Shown here piece by piece: positions 1 through 6,705 of a stretch of DNA of 11,182 bases. Position 1 is the stretch's first letter. Every line of letters starts with the position of its first letter. This DNA comes from Candidatus Stercoripulliclostridium merdigallinarum. GTDB lineage: Bacteria > Bacillota > Clostridia > Christensenellales > DTU072. A model generated the notes under the pieces. That model ran no database searches and was not told the DNA's origin. It worked only from the letters and a program-made list of their open reading frames with translations. The position numbers were made by a program, and so were the translations under genes. Location: the NCBI GenBank assembly GCA_018714575.1, contig DVNF01000031.1, positions 1-11,182 of the forward strand, in the 5' to 3' direction.

Positions 1-14
1 TTTATTTTTTTATA

Positions 15-23
15 TGGTATAAT
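15..23 (+). promoter_or_regulatory. Candidate extended -10 promoter upstream of smpB
   Basis: The sequence TGGTATAAT matches the extended -10 consensus (TGnTATAAT) of housekeeping sigma-70/SigA promoters. With normal spacing the -35 box would fall before base 1, so it cannot be checked here. Transcription would begin near base 30 and give a 5' untranslated leader of about 160 nt before smpB. A second TATAAT at 55-60 has no recognisable -35 partner and lies inside a palindrome, so it is the weaker candidate. The T-rich run at 1-12 could be the tail of a terminator of a preceding gene, but its stem would be outside the window. Confidence 0.5.
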
Positions 24-29
24 GTATCG

Positions 30-188
30 GCAAACCGGCACTATTATGTAATTATATAATCATGTAAAAACCTACGGTCGGTAAGTGAATAAGCCGGTAC
101 GTAAACGGCAGGTTATTAAGTTATTAGGATAATCGATAAGTCGGGAATACGGAAAGTAACACAAAGTAACACAAAGTAACACGTTGAA
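30..188 (+). other. AT-rich untranslated leader before smpB
   Basis: This stretch has no plausible coding sequence. It contains a perfect 10-bp palindrome, ATTATATAAT (51-60), a direct repeat of TTATTA (113-118 and 121-126), and complementary short words that could pair over distance: ACCGGC at 34-39 with GCCGGT at 93-98, and AACCT at 69-73 with AGGTT at 110-114. The last 36 bases hold the triplicated repeat, annotated separately. I see no conserved core of a SAM-I riboswitch or T-box. Whether the leader regulates the downstream genes cannot be told from this sequence. Confidence 0.4.
153..182 (+). repeat. Three perfect tandem copies of a 10-bp unit
   Basis: The unit AAAGTAACAC occurs three times without a mismatch at 153-162, 163-172 and 173-182, ending six bases before the smpB start codon. 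Ten base pairs is close to one DNA helical turn, so the copies would lie on the same face of the helix. A protein-binding array, an RNA element affecting smpB translation, and simple slippage repeats are all possible. One copy places an in-frame TAA at 177-179, which stops smpB from extending upstream. Confidence 0.9.
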
Positions 189-644
189 ATGATAAAGAAG
201 ATCACGCAAAACAAAAAAGCCTATCACGACTACTTCATAGAGGAAGTTTTCGAAGCGGGGATCGCTTTGGCGGGCAGCGAAGTCAAAAGCATTCGGCAGG
301 GGAACGTCAACCTGAAGGATTCTTATGCGATGATAAAGGACGGCGAGCTGTTTTTGGTGGGCGCGCACATTTCGCCGTATATGAAAGGCAGCTATTTCAA
401 CCCCGATCCGAAGCGCAACCGCAGGCTGTTGATGCACAAAAAAGAGATCTTAAAGCTGAAACAGAAGGTGCAGGAAAAGGGATACACTTTGGTAGTGACG
501 TCCCTGTATTTCAAGGACGGATTGGTCAAAGCCGAGGTGGCTTTGGCAAAAGGCAAAGAGGGCAGGGACAAGCGCCGCGACATCAAAGAGCGCGACGAAA
601 AGCGTTCCGTGCAACGTTTGATAAAAGAAATTAACGCAAGATAA
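189..644 (+). CDS. smpB: SsrA-binding protein SmpB (trans-translation)
   Basis: SmpB binds tmRNA and carries it to ribosomes stalled on broken mRNAs, where tmRNA tags the nascent peptide and releases the ribosome. The 151-residue product has the usual family length. The N-terminus carries the NKKAYHDYFIEE block (residues 8-19), followed by GSEVKSIR (29-36), a beta-barrel core with SPYMKGSYFNPDPKRNRRLL (62-81), and the basic C-terminal tail GRDKRRDIKERDEKR (125-139) that reaches the ribosomal decoding site. ATG 189 is the only reasonable start, because an in-frame stop lies at 177-179 and the next Met is inside the conserved core. Unusually, no Shine-Dalgarno sequence precedes it; the upstream bases are the tandem repeat and GTTGAA. 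No ssrA gene follows within the window. metY begins 29 nt downstream, consistent with one transcript. Confidence 0.96.
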   Translation: MIKKITQNKKAYHDYFIEEVFEAGIALAGSEVKSIRQGNVNLKDSYAMIKDGELFLVGAHISPYMKGSYFNPDPKRNRRLLMHKKEILKLKQKVQEKGYTLVVTSLYFKDGLVKAEVALAKGKEGRDKRRDIKERDEKRSVQRLIKEINAR

Positions 645-673
645 GCGGATTTTAACCGCTGACGGAGGCAAAT

Positions 674-1951
674 ATGGATAAATTCGACACCAAATGCGTA
701 CAGGCAGGCTACGCTCCCCTGAACGGCGAACCCAGAGTAATGCCGATAGTGCAATCGACGACGTTCGCTTACGACACTCCGGAGGAGATGGGCGAGCTGT
801 TCGACCTGAAAAAGGCGGGATATTTTTATACCAGGATCTCGAATCCGACTTCGGAGGGTTTGGAAAGAAAGGTAGCCGAATTGGAAGGCGGTTCGATGGC
901 GATCACCGCCGCCAGCGGTATGTCGGCGATCACGTTGACGATGCTGAACATTTTAAGCGCGGGCGACAATTTTATTTCTACGACGACGATCTACGGCGGT
1001 TCTTTCAACCTGTTCAATATCACGTTGCGCAGATTGGGGATCGACTGCCGATTCGTTACCAACGACACTGCGACCGAAGAGATCGAAAGCCTGATCGACG
1101 ACAATACCAAAGCCATATTCCTGGAAACGATAGCCAACCCGGCAGGCATAGTCGCGGACTTCGGAAAGTTTTCGGCGATCGCCGAAAAGTACGGCATACT
1201 GTTGATAGTCGACAACACGATAGCGACTCCCGCGCTGTGCCGCCCGATAGAATTCGGCGCCAACGTCGTAGTACATTCGTCCACCAAGTATTTGGACGGA
1301 CACGCCACCTCCGTGGGCGGGATCATAGTCGACGGCGGCAACTTTACGTTCAAGGGCAATCCGCGTTATCCGTTGTTCAACACCCCCGACGACAGCTATC
1401 ACGGCATAGTTTTCGCCGACGCGGGCAACACGGCTTTCGCGTTCAGACTGCGCGCCGTAGTCAACCGCGACATAGGCGCAATCATCTCTCCGTTCAACGC
1501 GTTTTTGACGAATTTAGGCTGTGAAACTTTGCACCTCAGAATGCCCAAGCACAGCAGTAACGCTTTGGCTTTGGCAAAGGCGATGCAAACGCATCCCGCG
1601 GTAGAGTGGGTAAAGTACGCTTCGCTGCCGGGTGACGCCGACTATGAGCGCGCGCAAAAATATCTGAAAGACGGCATGGCTGCCGGCATGGTTTCGTTCG
1701 GGATAAAGGGAGGCAGAGAGGCTGCCGCCGTATTCCAAAAACGGTTGAAGCTGTTCCGTATAGCCACGCATATCGCCGACGCCAGGAGCTGTGTATTGCA
1801 TCCGGCTTCGACTACGCACCGTCAACTGTCGGACGCCGAATTGGAAAAAGCCGGCGTACCGGTAAACCTGGTCAGGCTGTCCGTAGGCATCGAGGACGCG
1901 GCAGACATCTGCAGCGACATTATCGACGCTTTGGACGCCACTTTGAAATAA
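674..1951 (+). CDS. metY: O-acetylhomoserine sulfhydrylase, PLP-dependent (Cys/Met metabolism family)
   Basis: This enzyme condenses O-acetylhomoserine with sulfide to give homocysteine and acetate, the direct-sulfurylation step of methionine synthesis in the cytoplasm. The 425-residue length is typical of MetY rather than of the shorter (about 380-400 residue) cystathionine gamma-synthase/beta-lyase relatives. Visible family signatures are QSTTFAYDT (27-35), YTRISNPT (52-59), the cofactor-ring region AASGMSAI (79-86), the cofactor-binding Asp in LLIVDNTIATP (Asp180), and the PLP-binding lysine in HSSTKYLDGHAT (Lys205). The C-terminus has the expected RLSVGIEDAADI (403-414). A strong site, CGGAGG at 663-668, sits 5 nt before the ATG. 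The adjacent metA makes its substrate. Family members also accept other sulfur donors or act as gamma-lyases, so the precise substrate rests mainly on the metA pairing. Confidence 0.92.
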   Translation: MDKFDTKCVQAGYAPLNGEPRVMPIVQSTTFAYDTPEEMGELFDLKKAGYFYTRISNPTSEGLERKVAELEGGSMAITAASGMSAITLTMLNILSAGDNFISTTTIYGGSFNLFNITLRRLGIDCRFVTNDTATEEIESLIDDNTKAIFLETIANPAGIVADFGKFSAIAEKYGILLIVDNTIATPALCRPIEFGANVVVHSSTKYLDGHATSVGGIIVDGGNFTFKGNPRYPLFNTPDDSYHGIVFADAGNTAFAFRLRAVVNRDIGAIISPFNAFLTNLGCETLHLRMPKHSSNALALAKAMQTHPAVEWVKYASLPGDADYERAQKYLKDGMAAGMVSFGIKGGREAAAVFQKRLKLFRIATHIADARSCVLHPASTTHRQLSDAELEKAGVPVNLVRLSVGIEDAADICSDIIDALDATLK

Positions 1952-1960
1952 GGAGAGCGT

Positions 1961-2881
1961 ATGCCGATAGTCATACCCAAAGACATACCCGCGTTTTCGA
2001 TATTAAAGAAGGAAAACATCTTTGTCATGCCCAAAAAGCGGGCGGAATCGCAGGACATTCGTCCCATAGAGATAGCCGTCGTCAATCTGATGCCGACAAA
2101 AATCGAAACCGAGACCCAGCTGTTAAGGTTGTTGGCGAACACGCCGCTGCAAGTCAACCTGACGTTGATAAAGACCGCCACATATAAGGCGACCAACGCT
2201 TCCGAAAACCATATGGAGCGTTTTTACAAGACTTTTGACGAAGTCAAGGACGTGCGTTTCGACGGCATGATAGTGACGGGAGCGCCCGTAGAAAACCTGG
2301 ATTTCAAGGAAGTCGCGTATTGGGAGGAGCTGAAGAGGATCTTCGATTACGCCGACAAAATGGTGACGTCGACGATATTTATCTGCTGGGGGGCGCAGGC
2401 GGCGATGTACCATTATTACGGAATAGAGAAAAAAGCGTTGCCGAAAAAGCTGTTCGGCGTATTTAAAAACCACGCTACGGTGGCATACGAGCCGTTGTTA
2501 AAGGGTTTGAACGACTTTTTCTCGATCCCGCATTCGCGCTATACCGAAATAGACGCCGCCGCTGTCAGAGCCGATAAAAAGTTACGAGTGCTTGCCGAGG
2601 GCGAAGAATCGGGTATCAGCATAGTAAAGAGCAAGGACGACAGCAAGTTCTTTTTCTTCGGACATTCCGAATACGACAGGGAAACGCTGAAAAACGAGTA
2701 CCTGCGCGACAAAGCCAAAGGCATCAAGATAGATCCGCCGGCGAATTATTTTATCGGCGGCGATATAAACAAGATCAACATGAGCTGGAATTCCACCGGC
2801 AACCTGTTGTTTTATAATTGGCTGAACCACTACGTCTACCAAGTGACCCCGTATAACTTGGAGGACAAATCGGAGGATTAA
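1961..2881 (+). CDS. metA: Homoserine O-acetyltransferase, MetA/HTS family
   Basis: The enzyme acylates the hydroxyl of L-homoserine, the first committed step of methionine synthesis. The 306-residue product aligns throughout with the class I glutamine-amidotransferase-like MetA fold. The catalytic residues are Cys142 in FICWGAQAAMYH and His235/Glu237 in FFGHSEYDRETL. Residue 111, in the segment TGAPVENLDF, is Glu. In this family Glu111 (as in the Bacillus cereus enzyme) goes with acetyl-CoA use, while Gly at this position (as in E. coli MetA) goes with succinyl-CoA. I therefore call an acetyltransferase, which agrees with the O-acetylhomoserine sulfhydrylase immediately upstream. The start is set by AAGGAG at 1950-1955, 5 nt before the ATG, and the gap to metY is 9 nt. 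The stop codon overlaps the recF start by one base (TAATG), suggesting translational coupling. Confidence 0.95.
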   Translation: MPIVIPKDIPAFSILKKENIFVMPKKRAESQDIRPIEIAVVNLMPTKIETETQLLRLLANTPLQVNLTLIKTATYKATNASENHMERFYKTFDEVKDVRFDGMIVTGAPVENLDFKEVAYWEELKRIFDYADKMVTSTIFICWGAQAAMYHYYGIEKKALPKKLFGVFKNHATVAYEPLLKGLNDFFSIPHSRYTEIDAAAVRADKKLRVLAEGEESGISIVKSKDDSKFFFFGHSEYDRETLKNEYLRDKAKGIKIDPPANYFIGGDINKINMSWNSTGNLLFYNWLNHYVYQVTPYNLEDKSED

Positions 2882-3957
2882 TGTACCTGGAGCGCGTTAC
2901 GGCGAAAGATTTTTTAAGTTATACAAGTTTCGACGTCGCGTTTTCGGACGGATTGAATGTTATATACGGCATGAACGCGGCAGGTAAAACCAACCTTGCC
3001 GACGCCGTGTATCTAAGTTCGCTGGGGCGTTCGTCCAGGCACCCCAAAGACAAAGATTTAATAAAATGGGGCGCCGAAAACGGCTGTTCGGTAGCCTGTA
3101 CCGTAAAAACACGCTTTTCAAGGCATACCGTGGAAGTGACGGTCGGGGCGGACGGCAAAAAAAGAGTTTATATCGACAGACTGCCGGTAAAGCGCATAGG
3201 CGAACTGATGGGCGCCATCGGCACGGTGTTTTTTGCTCCGTCCGAAACAAAGCTGGTACGGGGCGCGCCGGAGGACAGGCGGCGCTTTGTCGACATCGCG
3301 CTAAGTCAACAGAACAAGAGTTATTTTTACACGCTGAAGCGGTATTCGTCGTTGTTGAAACAACGCAACAAAGTGTTAAAGGAATACCGCGGCGGCGCGA
3401 TGACGGAACATTACCTGAACATAGTCGACGCCGACCTGGTACAGGCGGGAGCTTATGTGGGGAAATGCCGCAGGGCGTTTATCGCCGAATTGGAATCGTT
3501 GGCGGCGGCAAGGCACGCCGCGATGACGGGCGGCAAGGAAAAGCTGTCGCTGAAATACGAAAGCGACGCAGGGGAAAGCGCCGCCGAGTTCGGCGAAAAG
3601 TTACGCGCTTCGCGCGCGAACGATATGCGTTTGGAATTTACCGGAGTGGGCGTGCACCGCGACGACCTGAAAATAGCCGTAGGCGGCGTGGACCTCAGGA
3701 AGTTCGGATCGCAGGGACAGCAACGCACCGCGGCGTTGTCGCTGAAGCTGGCGGAAACCGACGTGTTCGAACTCAGGACGGGGGAACGCCCGATATTGAT
3801 ATTGGACGACGTCCTCAGCGAACTCGATCCCGAAAGGCGGGAAGGGCTGTTCGCCGCGGTAAAGGGCATGCAGACGTTGCTGACTTGCACCGATCCGCCC
3901 GAGATATCGGGCGCGAAATATTATCACGTAACCGACGGAAAAATCATTAGGGAGTAA
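2881..3957 (+). CDS. recF: DNA replication and repair protein RecF
   Basis: RecF is an SMC-like ATPase that, with RecO and RecR, loads RecA onto single-stranded DNA gaps at stalled forks. The 358-residue product is full length. It opens with the family block LERVTAKDFLSY, then the Walker A motif GMNAAGKT (30-37), the GAPEDRRRFVD block (128-138), GVHRDDL (257-263), the ABC signature GSQGQQRTA (276-284) and the Walker B/D-loop ILILDDVLSELDPERR (305-320). All ATPase residues appear intact. CGGAGG at 2871-2876 lies inside the end of metA, 4 nt before the ATG, and the two genes overlap by one base. argS starts 2 nt after the stop. The gene is not next to dnaA, dnaN or gyrB in this window, which is its usual place in many bacteria. 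Confidence 0.95.
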   Translation: MYLERVTAKDFLSYTSFDVAFSDGLNVIYGMNAAGKTNLADAVYLSSLGRSSRHPKDKDLIKWGAENGCSVACTVKTRFSRHTVEVTVGADGKKRVYIDRLPVKRIGELMGAIGTVFFAPSETKLVRGAPEDRRRFVDIALSQQNKSYFYTLKRYSSLLKQRNKVLKEYRGGAMTEHYLNIVDADLVQAGAYVGKCRRAFIAELESLAAARHAAMTGGKEKLSLKYESDAGESAAEFGEKLRASRANDMRLEFTGVGVHRDDLKIAVGGVDLRKFGSQGQQRTAALSLKLAETDVFELRTGERPILILDDVLSELDPERREGLFAAVKGMQTLLTCTDPPEISGAKYYHVTDGKIIRE

Positions 3958-3959
3958 AA

Positions 3960-5696
3960 ATGCAAAACACAGACGAAAAGAAGCTGCAAATTGCCAAGCT
4001 GATCGCCCCCGAGGGCATAGGAACGGAGGAACTTGCCTCCTATATCGTATTGCCGCCCGACAACGCTATGGGCGATTACGCGCTGCCTTGTTTCAAGCTG
4101 GCTAAGATCTATCGTAAAAGCCCCCAGGCGATAGCCGAGGAGTTTAAAAGCAAAATTTTATCGGCGCCCAATCCTTTTTCCGCAGTCGAAGCCGTCAACG
4201 GCTATTTGAATTTCAAATTCGACAGGACGGAAACCGCCGGGAAACTGCTGTCCGAAGTCTTGGCAAAGGGCGCGGAGTACGGCTCCGGTACGGAAGGCAG
4301 CGGCAAGACCGTCTGTATAGACTATTCTTCCATCAACATCGCAAAGCCTTTTCACATCGGGCATTTGTCGTCCACGGTAATAGGCGCGGCATTGTACAGA
4401 ATGTATCAAAAACGCGGCTACCGCCCCGTCGGCATCAACCACTTGGGCGATTGGGGCACTCAATTCGGAAAGCTGATAGTCGCCTATAAAAAATGGGGTG
4501 ACGACGAGGAGATCGAAAGGGACGGAGTGTTGGCGCTGACCGGGATCTACGTCAAATTCCACGAAGAGGCGGAAACGCACCCGGAATTGGAATCCGAGGC
4601 TCGCGCCTGGTTCAAACGGATCGAGGACGGCGACCCCGAGGCTATGAGGCTGTACAAACTGTTTAAGGAAAAGACTTTGACCGAGGTGGGAAAGGTGTAT
4701 TCCAGGTTGGGCATAAAGTTCGATTCGTATAACGGCGAAGCCTTCTATAACGATAAAATGGCTCCTATTTTGGAAAGATTGGAAGCCCAAAACCTGATAA
4801 CCGTATCCGACGGCGCAAAGATAGTCGACCTGAAAGAATGGGGAATGAGCCCCTGCCTGTTGGTAAAAGCCGACGGCGCGACGTTATATGCGACCAGGGA
4901 TCTGGCGGCGGCTTTTTACCGCAAGAAAACTTACGATTTTTATAAATCGCTGTACGTTGTGGCGTATCAACAGAACCTGCATTTCAAACAGTTGTTCAAG
5001 GTTATCGAGCTGATGGGCGAAAGCTGGTATAAGGACTTGGTGCACGTGCCTTTCGGCATGGTGTCGTTGGAAGACGGAACCATGTCCACCAGGAAGGGCA
5101 AAGTCGTTTGGCTGAAGGACGTTTTGGACCGAGCCGTCGAAAAAGCCGGCGAGATAATACGCGAAAAGAACGAACGCCTGCCTGACGCCGCCGAGGTCGC
5201 CGAACAAGTCGGCGTGGGTTCGGTGGTGTTCTTTGCGTTGTCCAACAACCGCATAAAGGATATCGTCTTTTCCTACGATAAAGTGTTGAACTTTGACGGA
5301 GAAACGGCGCCTTACGTGCAATACACCAACGCCAGGGCGCAATCGTTGCTGAAAAAGGCGGGCGGCGCGGAAAAGCTGACAGCCGAATTGAAAGACGCGC
5401 CTCTGTCCGCGGAGGAATTAAAGGCTTTGGAAGGCAAGGAAGGCGAAGAATTGGTGGCGTTGATCTCGCGTTTCGGCGAAACGGTAACGGACGCTTTGGA
5501 AAAATACGAACCCAGCGTCGTGACCAGGTATATCATCGACGTCGCGCGCAGCTTTAACAGGTTCTATCTGGCGTACAGGATCCTGAACGCGCCCGAAAAC
5601 GAACGCCGCGCGCGTATAGCCCTGACCTACGCCGCGCATATCGTTTTACAGGAAGGATTAAGGCTGATAGGAGTGCGCGCGCCGGAGGAAATGTAA
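3960..5696 (+). CDS. argS: Arginyl-tRNA synthetase
   Basis: This class I aminoacyl-tRNA synthetase charges tRNA-Arg with arginine. The 578-residue length fits bacterial ArgS. In order, the sequence shows the N-terminal ArgS-specific domain (about residues 5-88, with GDYALPCFKLAK at 38-49), the catalytic core with NIAKPFHIGHL (126-136, HIGH at 132-135) and NHLGDWGTQFGKL (160-172), the divergent KMSKS equivalent MSTRKGKV (375-382), and a C-terminal DALR anticodon-binding domain ending in RLIGVRAPEEM. Most ArgS proteins lack a canonical KMSKS, so that divergence is normal. The residue after HIGHL is Ser rather than the Arg found in many homologues; I take this as lineage variation. AGGGAG at 3949-3954 sits 5 nt before the ATG. 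The stop overlaps the next start by one base (ATGTAATG). Confidence 0.97.
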   Translation: MQNTDEKKLQIAKLIAPEGIGTEELASYIVLPPDNAMGDYALPCFKLAKIYRKSPQAIAEEFKSKILSAPNPFSAVEAVNGYLNFKFDRTETAGKLLSEVLAKGAEYGSGTEGSGKTVCIDYSSINIAKPFHIGHLSSTVIGAALYRMYQKRGYRPVGINHLGDWGTQFGKLIVAYKKWGDDEEIERDGVLALTGIYVKFHEEAETHPELESEARAWFKRIEDGDPEAMRLYKLFKEKTLTEVGKVYSRLGIKFDSYNGEAFYNDKMAPILERLEAQNLITVSDGAKIVDLKEWGMSPCLLVKADGATLYATRDLAAAFYRKKTYDFYKSLYVVAYQQNLHFKQLFKVIELMGESWYKDLVHVPFGMVSLEDGTMSTRKGKVVWLKDVLDRAVEKAGEIIREKNERLPDAAEVAEQVGVGSVVFFALSNNRIKDIVFSYDKVLNFDGETAPYVQYTNARAQSLLKKAGGAEKLTAELKDAPLSAEELKALEGKEGEELVALISRFGETVTDALEKYEPSVVTRYIIDVARSFNRFYLAYRILNAPENERRARIALTYAAHIVLQEGLRLIGVRAPEEM

Positions 5697-6511
5697 TGAA
5701 AGTCGACAGTCATTCTCATTCCAAATACTCCCACGACGGGCACGCCGATCCTCTGGCGATGATGGCGGCGGCCGAGGAAAAAGGATTCGGTTACTACGCC
5801 GTTACCGAACACCTGGACCGCGACTACAAATATTGCAAAAAGGAAAGGTTTTTAAGGCAGTTGAACTTGCCGCGGTACTACCGCAGGGTGCAAAAGATCC
5901 GCGCCGAATATTCGGGCGACGCGTATTTCGCCTTCGGCGTCGAAGCGGCTTATGCCGAAAAAGCCGTGCATTGGTACGAAAAGACTTTGCCGAAGTACGA
6001 TTTCGACGTCATAGTCAATTCGATACATACCGTAAACGGCGGCGACGCATACTTCGGAAAATTCTATCGAGGCAGGGAACAGGACGAAGTTTACAACGAA
6101 TATCTGGATCTGGTGGCGGATTCGCTGCGCGTTCCTTATCATTACGACATAGTCGGTCATATCGGATATATCACCAGGTATTGCGATTACCCGAACGTCA
6201 GCCTGGTACAACCGCAATATTCGGACAAGATCGACGCGATCCTGGGCGAGATCATAGCGCGCGACAAGTGCCTGGAAATAAACACTCACATCAAACATTC
6301 GTTGACGGAATACCTGCCGGAGCGCGGGATATTGGAACGCTATTACGCCTTGGGCGGCAGAAGAGTGACTTTTTCGTCGGACGCTCATCTGCCCGAGGAC
6401 GTCGGTCACAAATATTCCGACGTAGCCAAAGTCGCAAAGGAGATCGGATTTACCCATTGGACGGTATACAAACGCCACGTTCCGTGCGAAGTGCCGATCA
6501 CCGACGATTGA
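5696..6511 (+). CDS. PHP-domain phosphatase, HisJ/HisK histidinol-phosphatase family
   Basis: The product is a 271-residue metal-dependent PHP-fold phosphoesterase close in length to Bacillus subtilis HisJ, which dephosphorylates histidinol phosphate in histidine synthesis. The metal-binding residues of the fold are visible: His6 and His8 in DSHSHSKYSHDG, His39 in VTEH, Glu83 in FGVEAAY, His111 in NSIHTVNGGDAYF, His155 in GHIGYITRY, and Asp229/His231 in FSSDAHLPEDVG. There is no signal peptide or membrane segment. GGAGG at 5684-5688, 7 nt upstream, and a one-base overlap with argS indicate coupled translation. No other histidine gene is present, so histidinol phosphate is the family-based guess and another phosphorylated substrate is possible. 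It is probably the last gene of its transcript, although no clear terminator follows. Confidence 0.85.
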   Translation: MKVDSHSHSKYSHDGHADPLAMMAAAEEKGFGYYAVTEHLDRDYKYCKKERFLRQLNLPRYYRRVQKIRAEYSGDAYFAFGVEAAYAEKAVHWYEKTLPKYDFDVIVNSIHTVNGGDAYFGKFYRGREQDEVYNEYLDLVADSLRVPYHYDIVGHIGYITRYCDYPNVSLVQPQYSDKIDAILGEIIARDKCLEINTHIKHSLTEYLPERGILERYYALGGRRVTFSSDAHLPEDVGHKYSDVAKVAKEIGFTHWTVYKRHVPCEVPITDD

Positions 6512-6587
6512 TAGATAAAAACGCCGAAGCGGCAAAACGGGGAAGAGGCGGAAACGGGAAAGCCTATACCGCAAGGTAAGACCCGAT

Positions 6588-6618
6588 TTGACAAACGCGG
6601 CAACATATTATATATAAT
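6588..6618 (+). promoter_or_regulatory. Candidate sigma-70-type promoter for the rlmB block
   Basis: A perfect -35 hexamer TTGACA (6588-6593) is followed by an AT-rich -10 region in which TATATA (6611-6616) is at the optimal 17-bp spacing and TATAAT (6613-6618) at 19 bp. Transcription would start near 6624, leaving a leader of about 80 nt. This lies in the only gap larger than 30 nt between genes downstream of 189, just where a new transcription unit would be expected. The first part of the gap (6512-6587) holds only a weak GCCG/CGGC hairpin at 6523-6533 with no T-run, and a loose repeat of AAACGGG at 6535 and 6552. Confidence 0.75.
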
Positions 6619-6669
6619 ATAAAAGAATAAAAGCCGAAAACGCAGAGACCGCGGTTAAGCGTAAACAAT

Positions 6670-6693
6670 CCGGCGGAGAGCGGTTGCAGCCGG
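6670..6693 (+). other. Short hairpin in the rlmB leader next to the ribosome binding site
   Basis: CCGGC (6670-6674) can pair with GCCGG (6689-6693) around a 14-nt loop. The stem ends one base before the purine-rich ribosome binding region AAAGAGG (6695-6701) of rlmB. An 8-bp palindrome, ACCGCGGT, lies at 6648-6655. There is no T-run, so the hairpin is not a terminator. It might modulate access to the ribosome binding site or be chance in GC-rich sequence. Confidence 0.35.
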
Positions 6694-6705
6694 GAAAGAG
6701 GAAAG

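Noticed and set aside
22..51. Nine-codon leader peptide beginning at ATG 22
   Set aside because: Its start overlaps the candidate -10 element, so it would lie upstream of the transcription start, and it has no ribosome binding site.
153..182. Possible CRISPR-like array
   Set aside because: The three copies are directly adjacent without spacers and only 10 bp long.
72..437. Minus-strand open frame of 121 codons across the leader and smpB
   Set aside because: It runs antisense to smpB, part of it merely reads through the tandem repeats, and the protein has no recognisable features.
644..660. AGCGG/CCGCT hairpin after the smpB stop as a terminator
   Set aside because: The stem is only 5 bp with no T-run, and it sits directly before the metY ribosome binding site, so read-through is more likely.
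4158..4790. 210-codon minus-strand open frame inside argS
   Set aside because: It is a shadow of argS. The + strand frame encodes clear ArgS motifs, and the antisense product has no family features.
375..5100. argS lacking a canonical KMSKS motif as a sign of inactivity
   Set aside because: Divergence of this motif is normal for most bacterial ArgS, and the MSTRKGKV equivalent is present at residues 375-382 of the protein.
6523..6533. Terminator after the PHP phosphatase gene
   Set aside because: The GCCG/CGGC stem is 4 bp with a 3-nt loop and no T-tract, so I cannot support intrinsic termination.
5833..6579. 248-codon + strand open frame overlapping the PHP gene
   Set aside because: It is an out-of-frame shadow rich in Arg and Gly; the overlapping frame carries the intact PHP metal ligands.
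6646..6660. ACCGCGG resembling the T-box antiterminator core
   Set aside because: The full T-box consensus is absent, and the leader after the promoter is only about 80 nt, too short for a T-box.
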